Shown here one piece after another: positions 52,804 to 61,107 of a DNA stretch of 64,000 nt (positions within the stretch are counted from its first letter, which is position 1; each line of letters starts with the position of its first letter). The notes under the pieces were generated by a model. The model ran no database searches, was not told the origin of the DNA, and worked only from the letters and a program-made list of their open reading frames with translations. The DNA is taken from the NCBI GenBank assembly GCA_965216135.1, contig CBDCFL010000023.1:558001-622000 (forward strand). Direction: 5' to 3'. The DNA is from CBDCFL01 sp965216135. GTDB taxonomy: Bacteria; Pseudomonadota; Alphaproteobacteria; Rhodobacterales; Rhodobacteraceae. The position numbers and the translations under genes are program-made.

Positions 52804-53904
52804 CTATTTGACCACAAACTCTGCGTGCAGCGCTCCGGCGGCTTTGATGGTTTTCAGAATATCTATCAGATCGCGCGGCGCCACGCCGAGCGCGTTAAGC
52901 CCTTCCACGACCTCTGACAACGTGGTGCTTTCGGCCATATCGGCAAAGCCGATGCCCGGGGCTTCCTCGATCCCCGCAGTAGTGCGCGGCACGACGATGG
53001 TTTCGCCTTCGGAAAACGGATTGGGCTGGATCACCAAGGGCTCTTCGGTGACCCGCAATGTCAGATTGCCCTGGGCCACCGCGACGCGTGATATGCGCAC
53101 GTCCTCGCCGATGACAATGGTGCCGGAGGCCTGATCGATCACCACCCGGGCGCGGCGCTCGGGCTCGACCTCTATGTTCTCGATCCGGCCCAGCGCGTGG
53201 GCGGGCGACAGCTCTTGGGTCGCGGCAATATCGACCAGCACAGTGCCGGCATCGAGCATACGCGAAACGACGCGGCCGTAGGGCTGGTTGATCGCATTTT
53301 CAATTCGGCCCGCGGTGGTGAAATCCGGCGTCCTGAGCGCCAGACGCACCGACGTCATCTGGGTGAAATCAAAATCTATTTCGCGTTCGACCCTGGCACC
53401 TGCGGGGATCAGGCCCGCGGTTGGAACGCCAAGGACAACTTTCGCGCCGTTACCCTCAGCCGCAGCGCCGCCGGCAAGGATTGTGCCCTGCGCGACCGCA
53501 TATATCTGACCATCAGCGGCATTGAGCGGGGTCATGATCAGGGTGCCGCCCCGCAGGCTTTTAGCGTCGCCGATCGCCGAAACCGTCACGTCGATGCGCG
53601 CGCCGGCGCGGGCAAATGCCGGAAGGCTGGAGGTGACGAAAACCGCAGCGACGTTTTTGGGGCGAAACTGCTCGCCCGTGACATTGACGCCGAGGCGTTC
53701 AAGAATGTTGGACATGATCTCTTCGGTAAAGGGCGCGTTGCGAATGGCGTCGCCGGTTCCGTTCAGGCCCACGACCAGCCCATAGCCGACCAGATCGTTG
53801 CCGCGCACGCCGTCGAATTCGACCAGGTCCTTGATCCGCACCTCGGCCAGCACGGCCCCGCCCAACGACAGGATTGCCAAAATTAGTATCAACAATCTGG
53901 TCAT
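52804..53904 (-). CDS. flgI: Flagellar P-ring protein
   Basis: A 366-residue periplasmic protein forming the P ring around the rod in the peptidoglycan layer. It has a signal peptide (MTRLLILILAILSLGGAVLA), then VRIKDLVEFDGVRGNDLVGYGLVVGLNGTGD, the region KNVAAVFVTSSLPAFARAGARIDVTVSAIGDAKSL and a C-terminus DLIDILKTIKAAGALHAEFVVK, all classic FlgI. It overlaps flgL by 4 bases, so it is the last gene of flgE-K-L-I. No further flagellar gene follows; an IS630 remnant and cysG do. Confidence 0.96.
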   Translation of the reverse strand: MTRLLILILAILSLGGAVLAEVRIKDLVEFDGVRGNDLVGYGLVVGLNGTGDAIRNAPFTEEIMSNILERLGVNVTGEQFRPKNVAAVFVTSSLPAFARAGARIDVTVSAIGDAKSLRGGTLIMTPLNAADGQIYAVAQGTILAGGAAAEGNGAKVVLGVPTAGLIPAGARVEREIDFDFTQMTSVRLALRTPDFTTAGRIENAINQPYGRVVSRMLDAGTVLVDIAATQELSPAHALGRIENIEVEPERRARVVIDQASGTIVIGEDVRISRVAVAQGNLTLRVTEEPLVIQPNPFSEGETIVVPRTTAGIEEAPGIGFADMAESTTLSEVVEGLNALGVAPRDLIDILKTIKAAGALHAEFVVK

Positions 53905-54911
53905 CGCAGATATTCCGAGAGCGAGAGCCGCGACAGGCGGGCGGTGACGGTGAAAATCATGTCAAGCTGGCCGCGCACCGCTTCGAGCTCGGTCGCGGTC
54001 CGATAGGGGTCAGCGGCGACAATATCGACGCGGGCCAGCTCGAGCATATGGCGTTCCGTCGCGCTCGCCGTTTTGACCGCATCAATGCGTGCCTCGGCGG
54101 TGCCGATCTCGCCGCGCAACAGCGACAGATTGGCCTGGGCACCGAGCATCACCTCACCGGCGCGCTGGGTCAGGACCGCGCGCTCGGCGAGGTTGCCCGC
54201 AAGCACGCCCTGGCCCACCAGGGCAGCCATCGCGAAGCCTTTGATCGCGGCGCGCACACCCGCGTGGGCAGCGGTATGGGAAAGATCGACGGCCTGGCCC
54301 TCGGCCACCCGCACAGGGGCGATGCCCGTGGTCGCGCCGGTATAGGCCACGGTGTCATAGCCGCCGCCGGGGGTGTCAAACCAGACATCGACGGCGGCCT
54401 CGACGCTGGCCGCGTCGGTCAGCGCGGCGGTAACCAGGCCGAGATCGGCCAGGATTGTGGCCGCATCGGCCAGCGCGGGCATGTCCGTTGTCACCCCGGA
54501 AAAGGCAAAGCGATTGGCGACATTGGTGTTGAGCGCGGACAGAACACCCGACAGGCGGGTAAAGGCATCGACAGCGGTCACGTCGATCATCGTCGCGTTC
54601 TGCGAATTACCGGCGGTCAGCAGGGCCGGTGCAAACTGATCGGCATTGTCCTGGACCTGGCCAAGAGCTGCCTGCATGATTTCGGCAAGCTGGCTGGCCT
54701 CGGCGGTCGCCGTGTCATAGGCCCGCAACGCGGCGATCGACCGTTCGAGACCCACGATCGGTTGGTAATCGCCTGACATTGTTGTGGAAATATTGCTGCG
54801 CCTGCCGCTTGCCAGTTCCTGACTGAGGCGATGCAGGTCCGATTTGACCGAAAATATCTGCCGGCTGGATTGAAACGCCCGCGCCAGATCGCCGATGGAG
54901 TTGAAGCCCAT
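53901..54911 (-). CDS. flgL: Flagellar hook-associated protein 3
   Basis: A 336-residue hook-filament junction protein. The N-terminus (MGFNSIGDLARAFQSSRQIFSVKSDLHRLSQELASGRRSNI) and the C-terminal helices (LARVDIVAADPYRTATELEAVRGQLDMIFTVTARLSRLSL) are flagellin-like heptad regions, as in FlgL; the middle is a variable surface domain. It overlaps flgI and follows flgK by 7 bases. It is exported by the flagellar secretion system, with no signal peptide. Confidence 0.88.
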   Translation of the reverse strand: MGFNSIGDLARAFQSSRQIFSVKSDLHRLSQELASGRRSNISTTMSGDYQPIVGLERSIAALRAYDTATAEASQLAEIMQAALGQVQDNADQFAPALLTAGNSQNATMIDVTAVDAFTRLSGVLSALNTNVANRFAFSGVTTDMPALADAATILADLGLVTAALTDAASVEAAVDVWFDTPGGGYDTVAYTGATTGIAPVRVAEGQAVDLSHTAAHAGVRAAIKGFAMAALVGQGVLAGNLAERAVLTQRAGEVMLGAQANLSLLRGEIGTAEARIDAVKTASATERHMLELARVDIVAADPYRTATELEAVRGQLDMIFTVTARLSRLSLSEYLR

Positions 54912-54918
54912 GACCGTT

Positions 54919-56373
54919 TCAGAGCTCCAGCAAGGTTCGGATCATCGCTTCCGCTGTCGCGATGACCCGGGCGTTGGCGGCAAACGCCTGTTCGATCAGC
55001 AGTAGCTTTTGCATTTCATGATCACTGTCGACGCCATTTTCCAGCTCGATGGATTTGAATGTATCGCGCTCTGCCTGCGCAAAACTCTCCGCCGACAACA
55101 GGTCGGACAGATCGGCATTGACCAGCGACATCAGCTCGCCGGACAGGGCACTGGCGGTGTACGAGCCCGCCGAAAATGCACCAGAGGCCGGTGTGCGGGT
55201 GCCGGTCAGCGCGTCCGTTAGCGCGTGCAGCAGGCTGGCGTCGCCGACATTGCCGGGAGCGACGGCACCCAGGCCGTCGCGCAGGCGCCAGAGCGCGCCG
55301 CGCGCCGCCGGATCGACCAGCGCGTTCAGCTCAATTCGTCCAGCAACGCCGATCTCATTGACCGGCAGAAACGCCAGGCCGCCATCGGTGAACAGGCCGG
55401 GATCGCCGGGTGGCAAGGTCGGGTCAACGCCTGAGTCGGCGAACCGCTCGATCAGGTCTCGCGCGACCGCATCCAGTTCACCCTGCGCCGAGGTGGCCAG
55501 AATATCGCGTATCTCAAAGCTCGCGCCCAGCGAACCGCCCGCCATCTGGCCGTTGCCGGTGGCCGGCATCGGCAAGCCGTTGATCGTAAGCCCGAAAAGC
55601 GCGCCGGACGCCAGCGTCATATCCGGTGTGATCACACCGACCTGGGTAAAGGCAACCTGGACCGGCTGTCCGTCAAGCAGGATCGCACCGCCGGGTGTGT
55701 AAAGGGCAACCTGGCCCTGGTCGCGGTCGGCGACGCGCAGGGGCACGATCGCCGATAGCTCGTCGATCAGGATCTGGCGCTGATCCATGAAGGTGTTGAT
55801 GTCATTGCCGGCGGAAAAATTGGCGCGGATCGCGACGTTGAGCTCGTGAACCCGGTTCAGCCCTGCATTCAGGCGGCTGACCTGGCGGGCGATGTCCTGA
55901 TCGGCCTTCATGCGCAGGTTCTGCACTTCGTCAGATGCACGATTGAGATGCGACGCCAAGGCACTGGCGGCGCGCAGCGCACCGTCGGCCCGCGTGTTAC
56001 TGTCGGGCCGGCTGGCCGCCTCGATCAGAGAGGTCACCAAAGTCGATATGCGACCGGTCAGCGAACCGGGGTCATCGGGCTGGCCAAGCAGGAACTGCAG
56101 GCGCTGCTGATACTCGGCCTTGGCACCCTGAAGCGCCAGATTGGCATCGGCCAGCCGTCTTTCGCCGATTATGTAGCGATCCACATTGCGCGACACACCC
56201 GCAACCCAGACGCCAGCGCCCTGTCCGGCCAGCGAACGGGCGCTCAACTCGATCTCGCGGCGGCCATAACCTTCGGTCAGCGCGTTGGAGATGTTGGAGG
56301 ACACAACCTCGGCCGAGCGCGCATTGGCGGTCAGGCCGGACAGCGCGTTGGTCAGGGATGCCGTGATGCTCAT
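54919..56373 (-). CDS. flgK: Flagellar hook-associated protein 1
   Basis: A 484-residue hook-associated protein. The N-terminus SLTNALSGLTANARSAEVVSSNISNALTEGYGRREIEL is the conserved rod-hook motif with YGRR for FlgK, and the C-terminus MQKLLLIEQAFAANARVIATAEAMIRTLLEL matches the family end. The middle is helical and beta-rich and joins hook and filament at the junction. It lies 22 bases downstream of flgE. Complete. Confidence 0.93.
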   Translation of the reverse strand: MSITASLTNALSGLTANARSAEVVSSNISNALTEGYGRREIELSARSLAGQGAGVWVAGVSRNVDRYIIGERRLADANLALQGAKAEYQQRLQFLLGQPDDPGSLTGRISTLVTSLIEAASRPDSNTRADGALRAASALASHLNRASDEVQNLRMKADQDIARQVSRLNAGLNRVHELNVAIRANFSAGNDINTFMDQRQILIDELSAIVPLRVADRDQGQVALYTPGGAILLDGQPVQVAFTQVGVITPDMTLASGALFGLTINGLPMPATGNGQMAGGSLGASFEIRDILATSAQGELDAVARDLIERFADSGVDPTLPPGDPGLFTDGGLAFLPVNEIGVAGRIELNALVDPAARGALWRLRDGLGAVAPGNVGDASLLHALTDALTGTRTPASGAFSAGSYTASALSGELMSLVNADLSDLLSAESFAQAERDTFKSIELENGVDSDHEMQKLLLIEQAFAANARVIATAEAMIRTLLEL

Positions 56374-56395
56374 CTATTTCGCCCCACCAGAGGGA

Positions 56396-57739
56396 TCAGC
56401 GTTTGATATTCGTGGTTTCCTGCAGCATTTCGTCAACGGTCCGGATGACCTTGGCGTTCGAGGAATAGGCCCGCTGGGTCTGGATCAGCTGGGTCAGCTC
56501 ACCGGCGACATCTGTTGACGATTCTTCGAGCGCGAAACCGAGAATGTCGCCGGTCGGCCCGTCGCCCGCATCCCACAGAAAGATCGATCCGCTGGTGTTC
56601 GAGGTGGTGTAGGTCTGGTTGTCGAGCGCGATCAGCCCGTTCGGATTGGGCACATCGACGATCGGGATCTGATAGAGCGTTCGGGTGATGCCGGTATCAA
56701 AGTTCGCACTGACAAAGCCGTTACCATCCACTTCGATCGAGGTCATGTTGCCGACCGGAAAGCCGTCCTTGGTAATCTGAGTCGGCGCGAAACTGTCGGA
56801 AAGCTGCGTCATGCCATTGCCGGTTCCGATCTGACCGATGGTTATATCGATCGGGCCACCGGCAACCGCGACCTGGAAGGAACCGGTCAGCGGATCATAG
56901 GGGGTGCCGTAAGTCGATCCCAAGGGGTCAGGCACGCCATTTGCATCGACGAGAGGTTGCGACACGCTGGCCAGGGTTCCGCCGCTGCCGCGGGTATTGT
57001 CAAAGACGACCGTATAGGCTGCCACGAGCGCGTTGCCTTGCGCAGAATCGCGCATCAGCATTGTCCAGGTATTTGACGCCCCTGACACCGGAACTGTCGG
57101 CACATAAGAGACACTCAGGCTTTGCGATGTCCCGAGATTGTCAAAATATTCAACCGACAGATCGAGCTGCTGACCGCTGGCACCAGCTTCGGTTTCCGTT
57201 GCGGGCAGATTGACGCCCAGCGAAATGGCTGTGGTTGGTTCCGTTGCAAACTGGTTGGTCTGAATCTGCACCGGTACCAGCCCGTCATTTGTATCGCGCG
57301 GAAAGGTCGGAATTGTTCCATCCGGAAGGGCCGGCCAACCGAGCAGAACCTGGCCGGACGATGTGCGCAATATCCCGGAAGCATCAGTGCGAAATGACCC
57401 CGTTGTCGTCAGATAAAGCGGGTAGTCACTGGTTTGGGTAATGAGCGCCGTTTCGTCGGTTACCGGGATAAAACCGCGCCCGCGAACGGCGAGATCGGTT
57501 GCATTGTTGGTTGTGGCCAGCGCGCCTGTCTGGTCGATCATCCGCGACGTCGTTATCCGCACGCCGCCGGCGGAATAGGTCCCGGTTCCAGCGTTAATCA
57601 CCATCGAGTGAAAATCGGTCACCGCACGTTTGTAACCATGGGTCGAGCTGTTTGCGATATTGTCTGAAATCGTCGCCAGCCGGCTGGCATTGGCATTAAG
57701 CCCGGAAACGCCGGCGTTCAGCGCGGATGATATTGTCAT
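56396..57739 (-). CDS. flgE: Flagellar hook protein
   Basis: A 447-residue hook protein. MTISSALNAGVSGLNANASRLATISDNIANSSTHGYKRAV is the flagellar basal-body rod N-motif, LAVRGRGFIPV the FlgE/F/G-specific segment, and LTQLIQTQRAYSSNAKVIRTVDEMLQETTNIKR the C-terminal motif. The gene starts only 55 bases downstream of the left end of the first IS630 copy, so its native promoter or its link to motB has been cut. It is the first of flgE-K-L-I on the minus strand. Confidence 0.95.
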   Translation of the reverse strand: MTISSALNAGVSGLNANASRLATISDNIANSSTHGYKRAVTDFHSMVINAGTGTYSAGGVRITTSRMIDQTGALATTNNATDLAVRGRGFIPVTDETALITQTSDYPLYLTTTGSFRTDASGILRTSSGQVLLGWPALPDGTIPTFPRDTNDGLVPVQIQTNQFATEPTTAISLGVNLPATETEAGASGQQLDLSVEYFDNLGTSQSLSVSYVPTVPVSGASNTWTMLMRDSAQGNALVAAYTVVFDNTRGSGGTLASVSQPLVDANGVPDPLGSTYGTPYDPLTGSFQVAVAGGPIDITIGQIGTGNGMTQLSDSFAPTQITKDGFPVGNMTSIEVDGNGFVSANFDTGITRTLYQIPIVDVPNPNGLIALDNQTYTTSNTSGSIFLWDAGDGPTGDILGFALEESSTDVAGELTQLIQTQRAYSSNAKVIRTVDEMLQETTNIKR

Positions 57740-57794
57740 GGGATGCCTTTTCTACAACCAAGGAATTCTTCATCGCCTTGAATAAGTCACCGGA

Positions 57795-58967
57795 CTTATA
57801 CCACCGAGCGGAATGCCTGACTCACGTTGGGGATTCCCAAGCGGTCCGATCTCTGACTCAATGTGGTGAACCAATGAGGTTCGCCATGGCAGCGCCTATC
57901 GACTTACGGAACGATTTTGACAGCGTCTCACTGCGGCGCCTCGCGAAGAGGACCAGGGACGCGACCCAGAGCCGTCGTCTGCTGGCGTTGGCCGAGGTCT
58001 ACGATGGTGGCAGCAGGACGGATGCGTCGCGGATCGGCGGCGTCGGTCTGCAGATCATTCGCGACTGGGTGCTGCGCTTCAACGCCCGCGGACCGGACGG
58101 GCTGGTCGATGGGAAGTCACCGGGCGCACCCTCGAAGCTCAACGCCGATCACCGCCGCGCACTGGCGGAGGTTGTTGAGGCCGGCCCGGTCCCGGCGGTG
58201 GACGGCGTCGTGCGCTGGCGGCGCAAGGACCTGGCGCGGTGGCTCTTGGAGACGTTCGCCATCTCGCTCGACGAGACCACGGTCGGGCGCGAGTTGAAGG
58301 CGCTCGGCTTCGCCAAGATCTCGGCGCGGCCGCGCCACTACGCGCAAAACGAGCTGGCCGTCGAGGCTTTTAAAAAAAACTTCCCCGCCGAACTGGCGAA
58401 GATCCGGGCGAGGCTCCCGAAAGGCGTCGAGATAGAGCTGTGGTGGCAAGATGAAGCCCGCATCGGCCAGAAGAATAAGCTCACACGCCGATGGGCCAGA
58501 CGTGGCACGCGCCCGCGGGTGCCCCGCGACCAGCGCACCGAATGGGCCTATATCTTCGGCGCGATCTGTCCCGCGAAGGGGAAAGGTGCCGGGCTGGTCA
58601 TGCCCTGGTGCGACACCGACGCCATGGCGGCGCACCTCATCGAGATCAGTGCCGCCGTCGATCCCGGCGCCCATGCGGTGCTGATCGTCGATCAGGCCGG
58701 TTGGCACTTGACGCCCAAGCTGGCGATCCCCGACAACATCACCGTCCTGGCGCTGCCGCCACGATCGCCCGAGTTGAACCCGGTGGAGAATGTCTGGCAA
58801 TTCATGCGCGACAACTGGTTGTCGAACCGGATCTTCAAATCCTACGAAGACATCGTCGCGCTGTGCTGCCAAGCCTGGAACAACCTCATCGACCAACCAT
58901 GGAAGATCATGTCCCTCGGCATGCGCAAATGGGCGCATGGGTTCTGATCAATGACCGTTGGTATTAA
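57795..58967 (+). mobile_element. IS630-family insertion sequence, copy 1 (1173 bp)
   Basis: The sequence from CTTATACCACCGAGCGG to CCGTTGGTATTAA is shared almost base for base with copy 2 at 59915-61087. The ends are imperfect inverted repeats (ATACCACCG/ATACCAACG). Flanks suggest insertion at a TTAA-like site with TA duplication, as known for IS630. It separates flgE from motB and carries one transposase gene on the plus strand, opposite to the flagellar genes. Confidence 0.88.
57886..58947 (+). CDS. IS630-family transposase, copy 1
   Basis: A 353-residue transposase with helix-turn-helix (ASRIGGVGLQIIRDWVLRF) and the IS630 DDE residues in WWQDEARIG, HAVLIVDQAGWH and PPRSPELNPVENVWQFMRD. 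GAGG 6 bases upstream of the ATG at 57886 supports that start. No frameshift is seen. It differs from copy 2 at two places I can see: Ala/Thr at VPxVDGVV and Val/Ala at RPRxPRDQ. Confidence 0.93.
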   Translation: MAAPIDLRNDFDSVSLRRLAKRTRDATQSRRLLALAEVYDGGSRTDASRIGGVGLQIIRDWVLRFNARGPDGLVDGKSPGAPSKLNADHRRALAEVVEAGPVPAVDGVVRWRRKDLARWLLETFAISLDETTVGRELKALGFAKISARPRHYAQNELAVEAFKKNFPAELAKIRARLPKGVEIELWWQDEARIGQKNKLTRRWARRGTRPRVPRDQRTEWAYIFGAICPAKGKGAGLVMPWCDTDAMAAHLIEISAAVDPGAHAVLIVDQAGWHLTPKLAIPDNITVLALPPRSPELNPVENVWQFMRDNWLSNRIFKSYEDIVALCCQAWNNLIDQPWKIMSLGMRKWAHGF

Positions 58968-58990
58968 CGCCGCCCTAATAGTGAAAAGTT

Positions 58991-59857
58991 TCATAATTTT
59001 ACCGGCTGCCCGCCGCTGTCGATATTGCGAAGCAGAATGATCTCGAACCGGTTATTTCGGATCGACATCGGGTTGGCTGACACCGGCTTGCGGTTGGCAA
59101 AGCCTGTCACTCTTTCGATGCGATCCTCGGCCAATTGTTGCCTGGCGAACATCTGCCTGATCTCGTCGGCGCGCGTATTTGACAATGGCCAGACCGGATT
59201 GGTCCGGTAAACCAGCGGATGGGCGCGCACGTGACCGCTGATGGCGACCTGATTGGCAACAACGCCAAACACCTGTGCCAACATCGCCACCAGATCGGCC
59301 ATGATCGCGGTCGGTTCCGCGGTACCATCGAAAAACAGCGGCTCATCGGGCAGATCGAACAATTCCACGATCAGCCCCTCGTCGGTGACTTTGGTGATGA
59401 TGTGGCGCTGCATCATCGTGCTGACCATGCTTTCGCCCGATTGCGCGGCGAGCACCGATTCGATGTCAGCGAATGCCTGATCGTCGCTGCCCTTGTCCTG
59501 GCCCGACGAGTCGGCGCCGCTGGACTCGCTTACGGCAGCGGCCTCACCTGGATTATTCGCGCTGCCGCCGGTGCCGTTTTGGGCCAGACTTTCCTCGGCG
59601 AAAACACTGTCGCCGCCAAACGCCCCATCGCCGCCGCCTGAGATGCGGTTGACCGGGATGGTCGGCGAGAAATAATCGGCAAGACCCTTGCGCTGGGTCT
59701 CGGTCGTTGCGTTAAGCAGCCACATCAGCATGAAAAACGCCATCATCGCGGTCACAAAATCCGCATAAGCGACCTTCCACGCGCCCCCGTGGTGGCCCCC
59801 GCCAGCTATGACTTTCTTACGCTTGATGATGATAGGCGCGTTGTCTTTCGCGCGCAT
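58991..59857 (-). CDS. motB: Flagellar motor stator protein MotB
   Basis: A 288-residue stator subunit. A single membrane helix near the N-terminus carries the proton-binding D33 in AYADFVTAMMAFFMLMWLL, and the C-terminal half is an OmpA-like peptidoglycan-binding domain (AISGHVRAHPLVY, WPLSNTRADEIRQMFARQQL). It is the minus-strand partner of flgE-K-L-I. Both sides are bordered by IS630 copies: 23 bases beyond its stop, and 57 bases upstream of its start. MotA is not in the window. The ATG at 59857 is preceded by gaggtg and preferred over a GTG at 59863. Confidence 0.93.
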   Translation of the reverse strand: MRAKDNAPIIIKRKKVIAGGGHHGGAWKVAYADFVTAMMAFFMLMWLLNATTETQRKGLADYFSPTIPVNRISGGGDGAFGGDSVFAEESLAQNGTGGSANNPGEAAAVSESSGADSSGQDKGSDDQAFADIESVLAAQSGESMVSTMMQRHIITKVTDEGLIVELFDLPDEPLFFDGTAEPTAIMADLVAMLAQVFGVVANQVAISGHVRAHPLVYRTNPVWPLSNTRADEIRQMFARQQLAEDRIERVTGFANRKPVSANPMSIRNNRFEIILLRNIDSGGQPVKL

Positions 59858-59914
59858 CCCCACACCTCACAATCGCCCACCGCATTCCGGGTAGCAGGCG
59901 AACGTGAAGCAGAG

Positions 59915-61087
59915 CTTATACCACCGAGCGGAATGCCTGACTCACGTTGGGGATTCCCAAGCGGTCCGATCTCTGACTCAATGTGGTGAACCAATGAGGT
60001 TCGCCATGGCAGCGCCTATCGACTTACGGAACGATTTTGACAGCGTCTCACTGCGGCGCCTCGCGAAGAGGACCAGGGACGCGACCCAGAGCCGTCGTCT
60101 GCTGGCGTTGGCCGAGGTCTACGATGGTGGCAGCAGGACGGATGCGTCGCGGATCGGCGGCGTCGGTCTGCAGATCATTCGCGACTGGGTGCTGCGCTTC
60201 AACGCCCGCGGACCGGACGGGCTGGTCGATGGGAAGTCACCGGGCGCACCCTCGAAGCTCAACGCCGATCACCGCCGCGCACTGGCGGAGGTTGTTGAGG
60301 CCGGCCCGGTCCCGACGGTGGACGGCGTCGTGCGCTGGCGGCGCAAGGACCTGGCGCGGTGGCTCTTGGAGACGTTCGCCATCTCGCTCGACGAGACCAC
60401 GGTCGGGCGCGAGTTGAAGGCGCTCGGCTTCGCCAAGATCTCGGCGCGGCCGCGCCACTACGCGCAAAACGAGCTGGCCGTCGAGGCTTTTAAAAAAAAC
60501 TTCCCCGCCGAACTGGCGAAGATCCGGGCGAGGCTCCCGAAAGGCGTCGAGATAGAGCTGTGGTGGCAAGATGAAGCCCGCATCGGCCAGAAGAATAAGC
60601 TCACACGCCGATGGGCCAGACGTGGCACGCGCCCGCGGGCGCCCCGCGACCAGCGCACCGAATGGGCCTATATCTTCGGCGCGATCTGTCCCGCGAAGGG
60701 GAAAGGTGCCGGGCTGGTCATGCCCTGGTGCGACACCGACGCCATGGCGGCGCACCTCATCGAGATCAGTGCCGCCGTCGATCCCGGCGCCCATGCGGTG
60801 CTGATCGTCGATCAGGCCGGTTGGCACTTGACGCCCAAGCTGGCGATCCCCGACAACATCACCGTCCTGGCGCTGCCGCCACGATCGCCCGAGTTGAACC
60901 CGGTGGAGAATGTCTGGCAATTCATGCGCGACAACTGGTTGTCGAACCGGATCTTCAAATCCTACGAAGACATCGTCGCGCTGTGCTGCCAAGCCTGGAA
61001 CAACCTCATCGACCAACCATGGAAGATCATGTCCCTCGGCATGCGCAAATGGGCGCATGGGTTCTGATCAATGACCGTTGGTATTAA
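59915..61087 (+). mobile_element. IS630-family insertion sequence, copy 2 (1173 bp)
   Basis: A near-identical direct copy of the element at 57795-58967, with the same end sequences and size. It lies 57 bases upstream of motB and 20 bases downstream of the GMC oxidoreductase stop. Flanking bases again fit CTTAA-type target with TA duplication. Very few differences from copy 1 mean recent transposition. Confidence 0.88.
60006..61067 (+). CDS. IS630-family transposase, copy 2
   Basis: This 353-residue transposase matches copy 1 except for the two substitutions noted there. All DDE motifs are intact, so both copies could supply transposase. The ATG at 60006 has the same GAGG spacing. Confidence 0.93.
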   Translation: MAAPIDLRNDFDSVSLRRLAKRTRDATQSRRLLALAEVYDGGSRTDASRIGGVGLQIIRDWVLRFNARGPDGLVDGKSPGAPSKLNADHRRALAEVVEAGPVPTVDGVVRWRRKDLARWLLETFAISLDETTVGRELKALGFAKISARPRHYAQNELAVEAFKKNFPAELAKIRARLPKGVEIELWWQDEARIGQKNKLTRRWARRGTRPRAPRDQRTEWAYIFGAICPAKGKGAGLVMPWCDTDAMAAHLIEISAAVDPGAHAVLIVDQAGWHLTPKLAIPDNITVLALPPRSPELNPVENVWQFMRDNWLSNRIFKSYEDIVALCCQAWNNLIDQPWKIMSLGMRKWAHGF

Positions 61088-61107
61088 AGCGTCAATTTGT
61101 CAGATAT

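Noticed and set aside
57795..61087. A composite transposon carrying motB between two IS630 copies
   Set aside because: motB is in its expected place beside flgE-K-L-I, so two separate insertions explain the layout better than transfer of motB as cargo.
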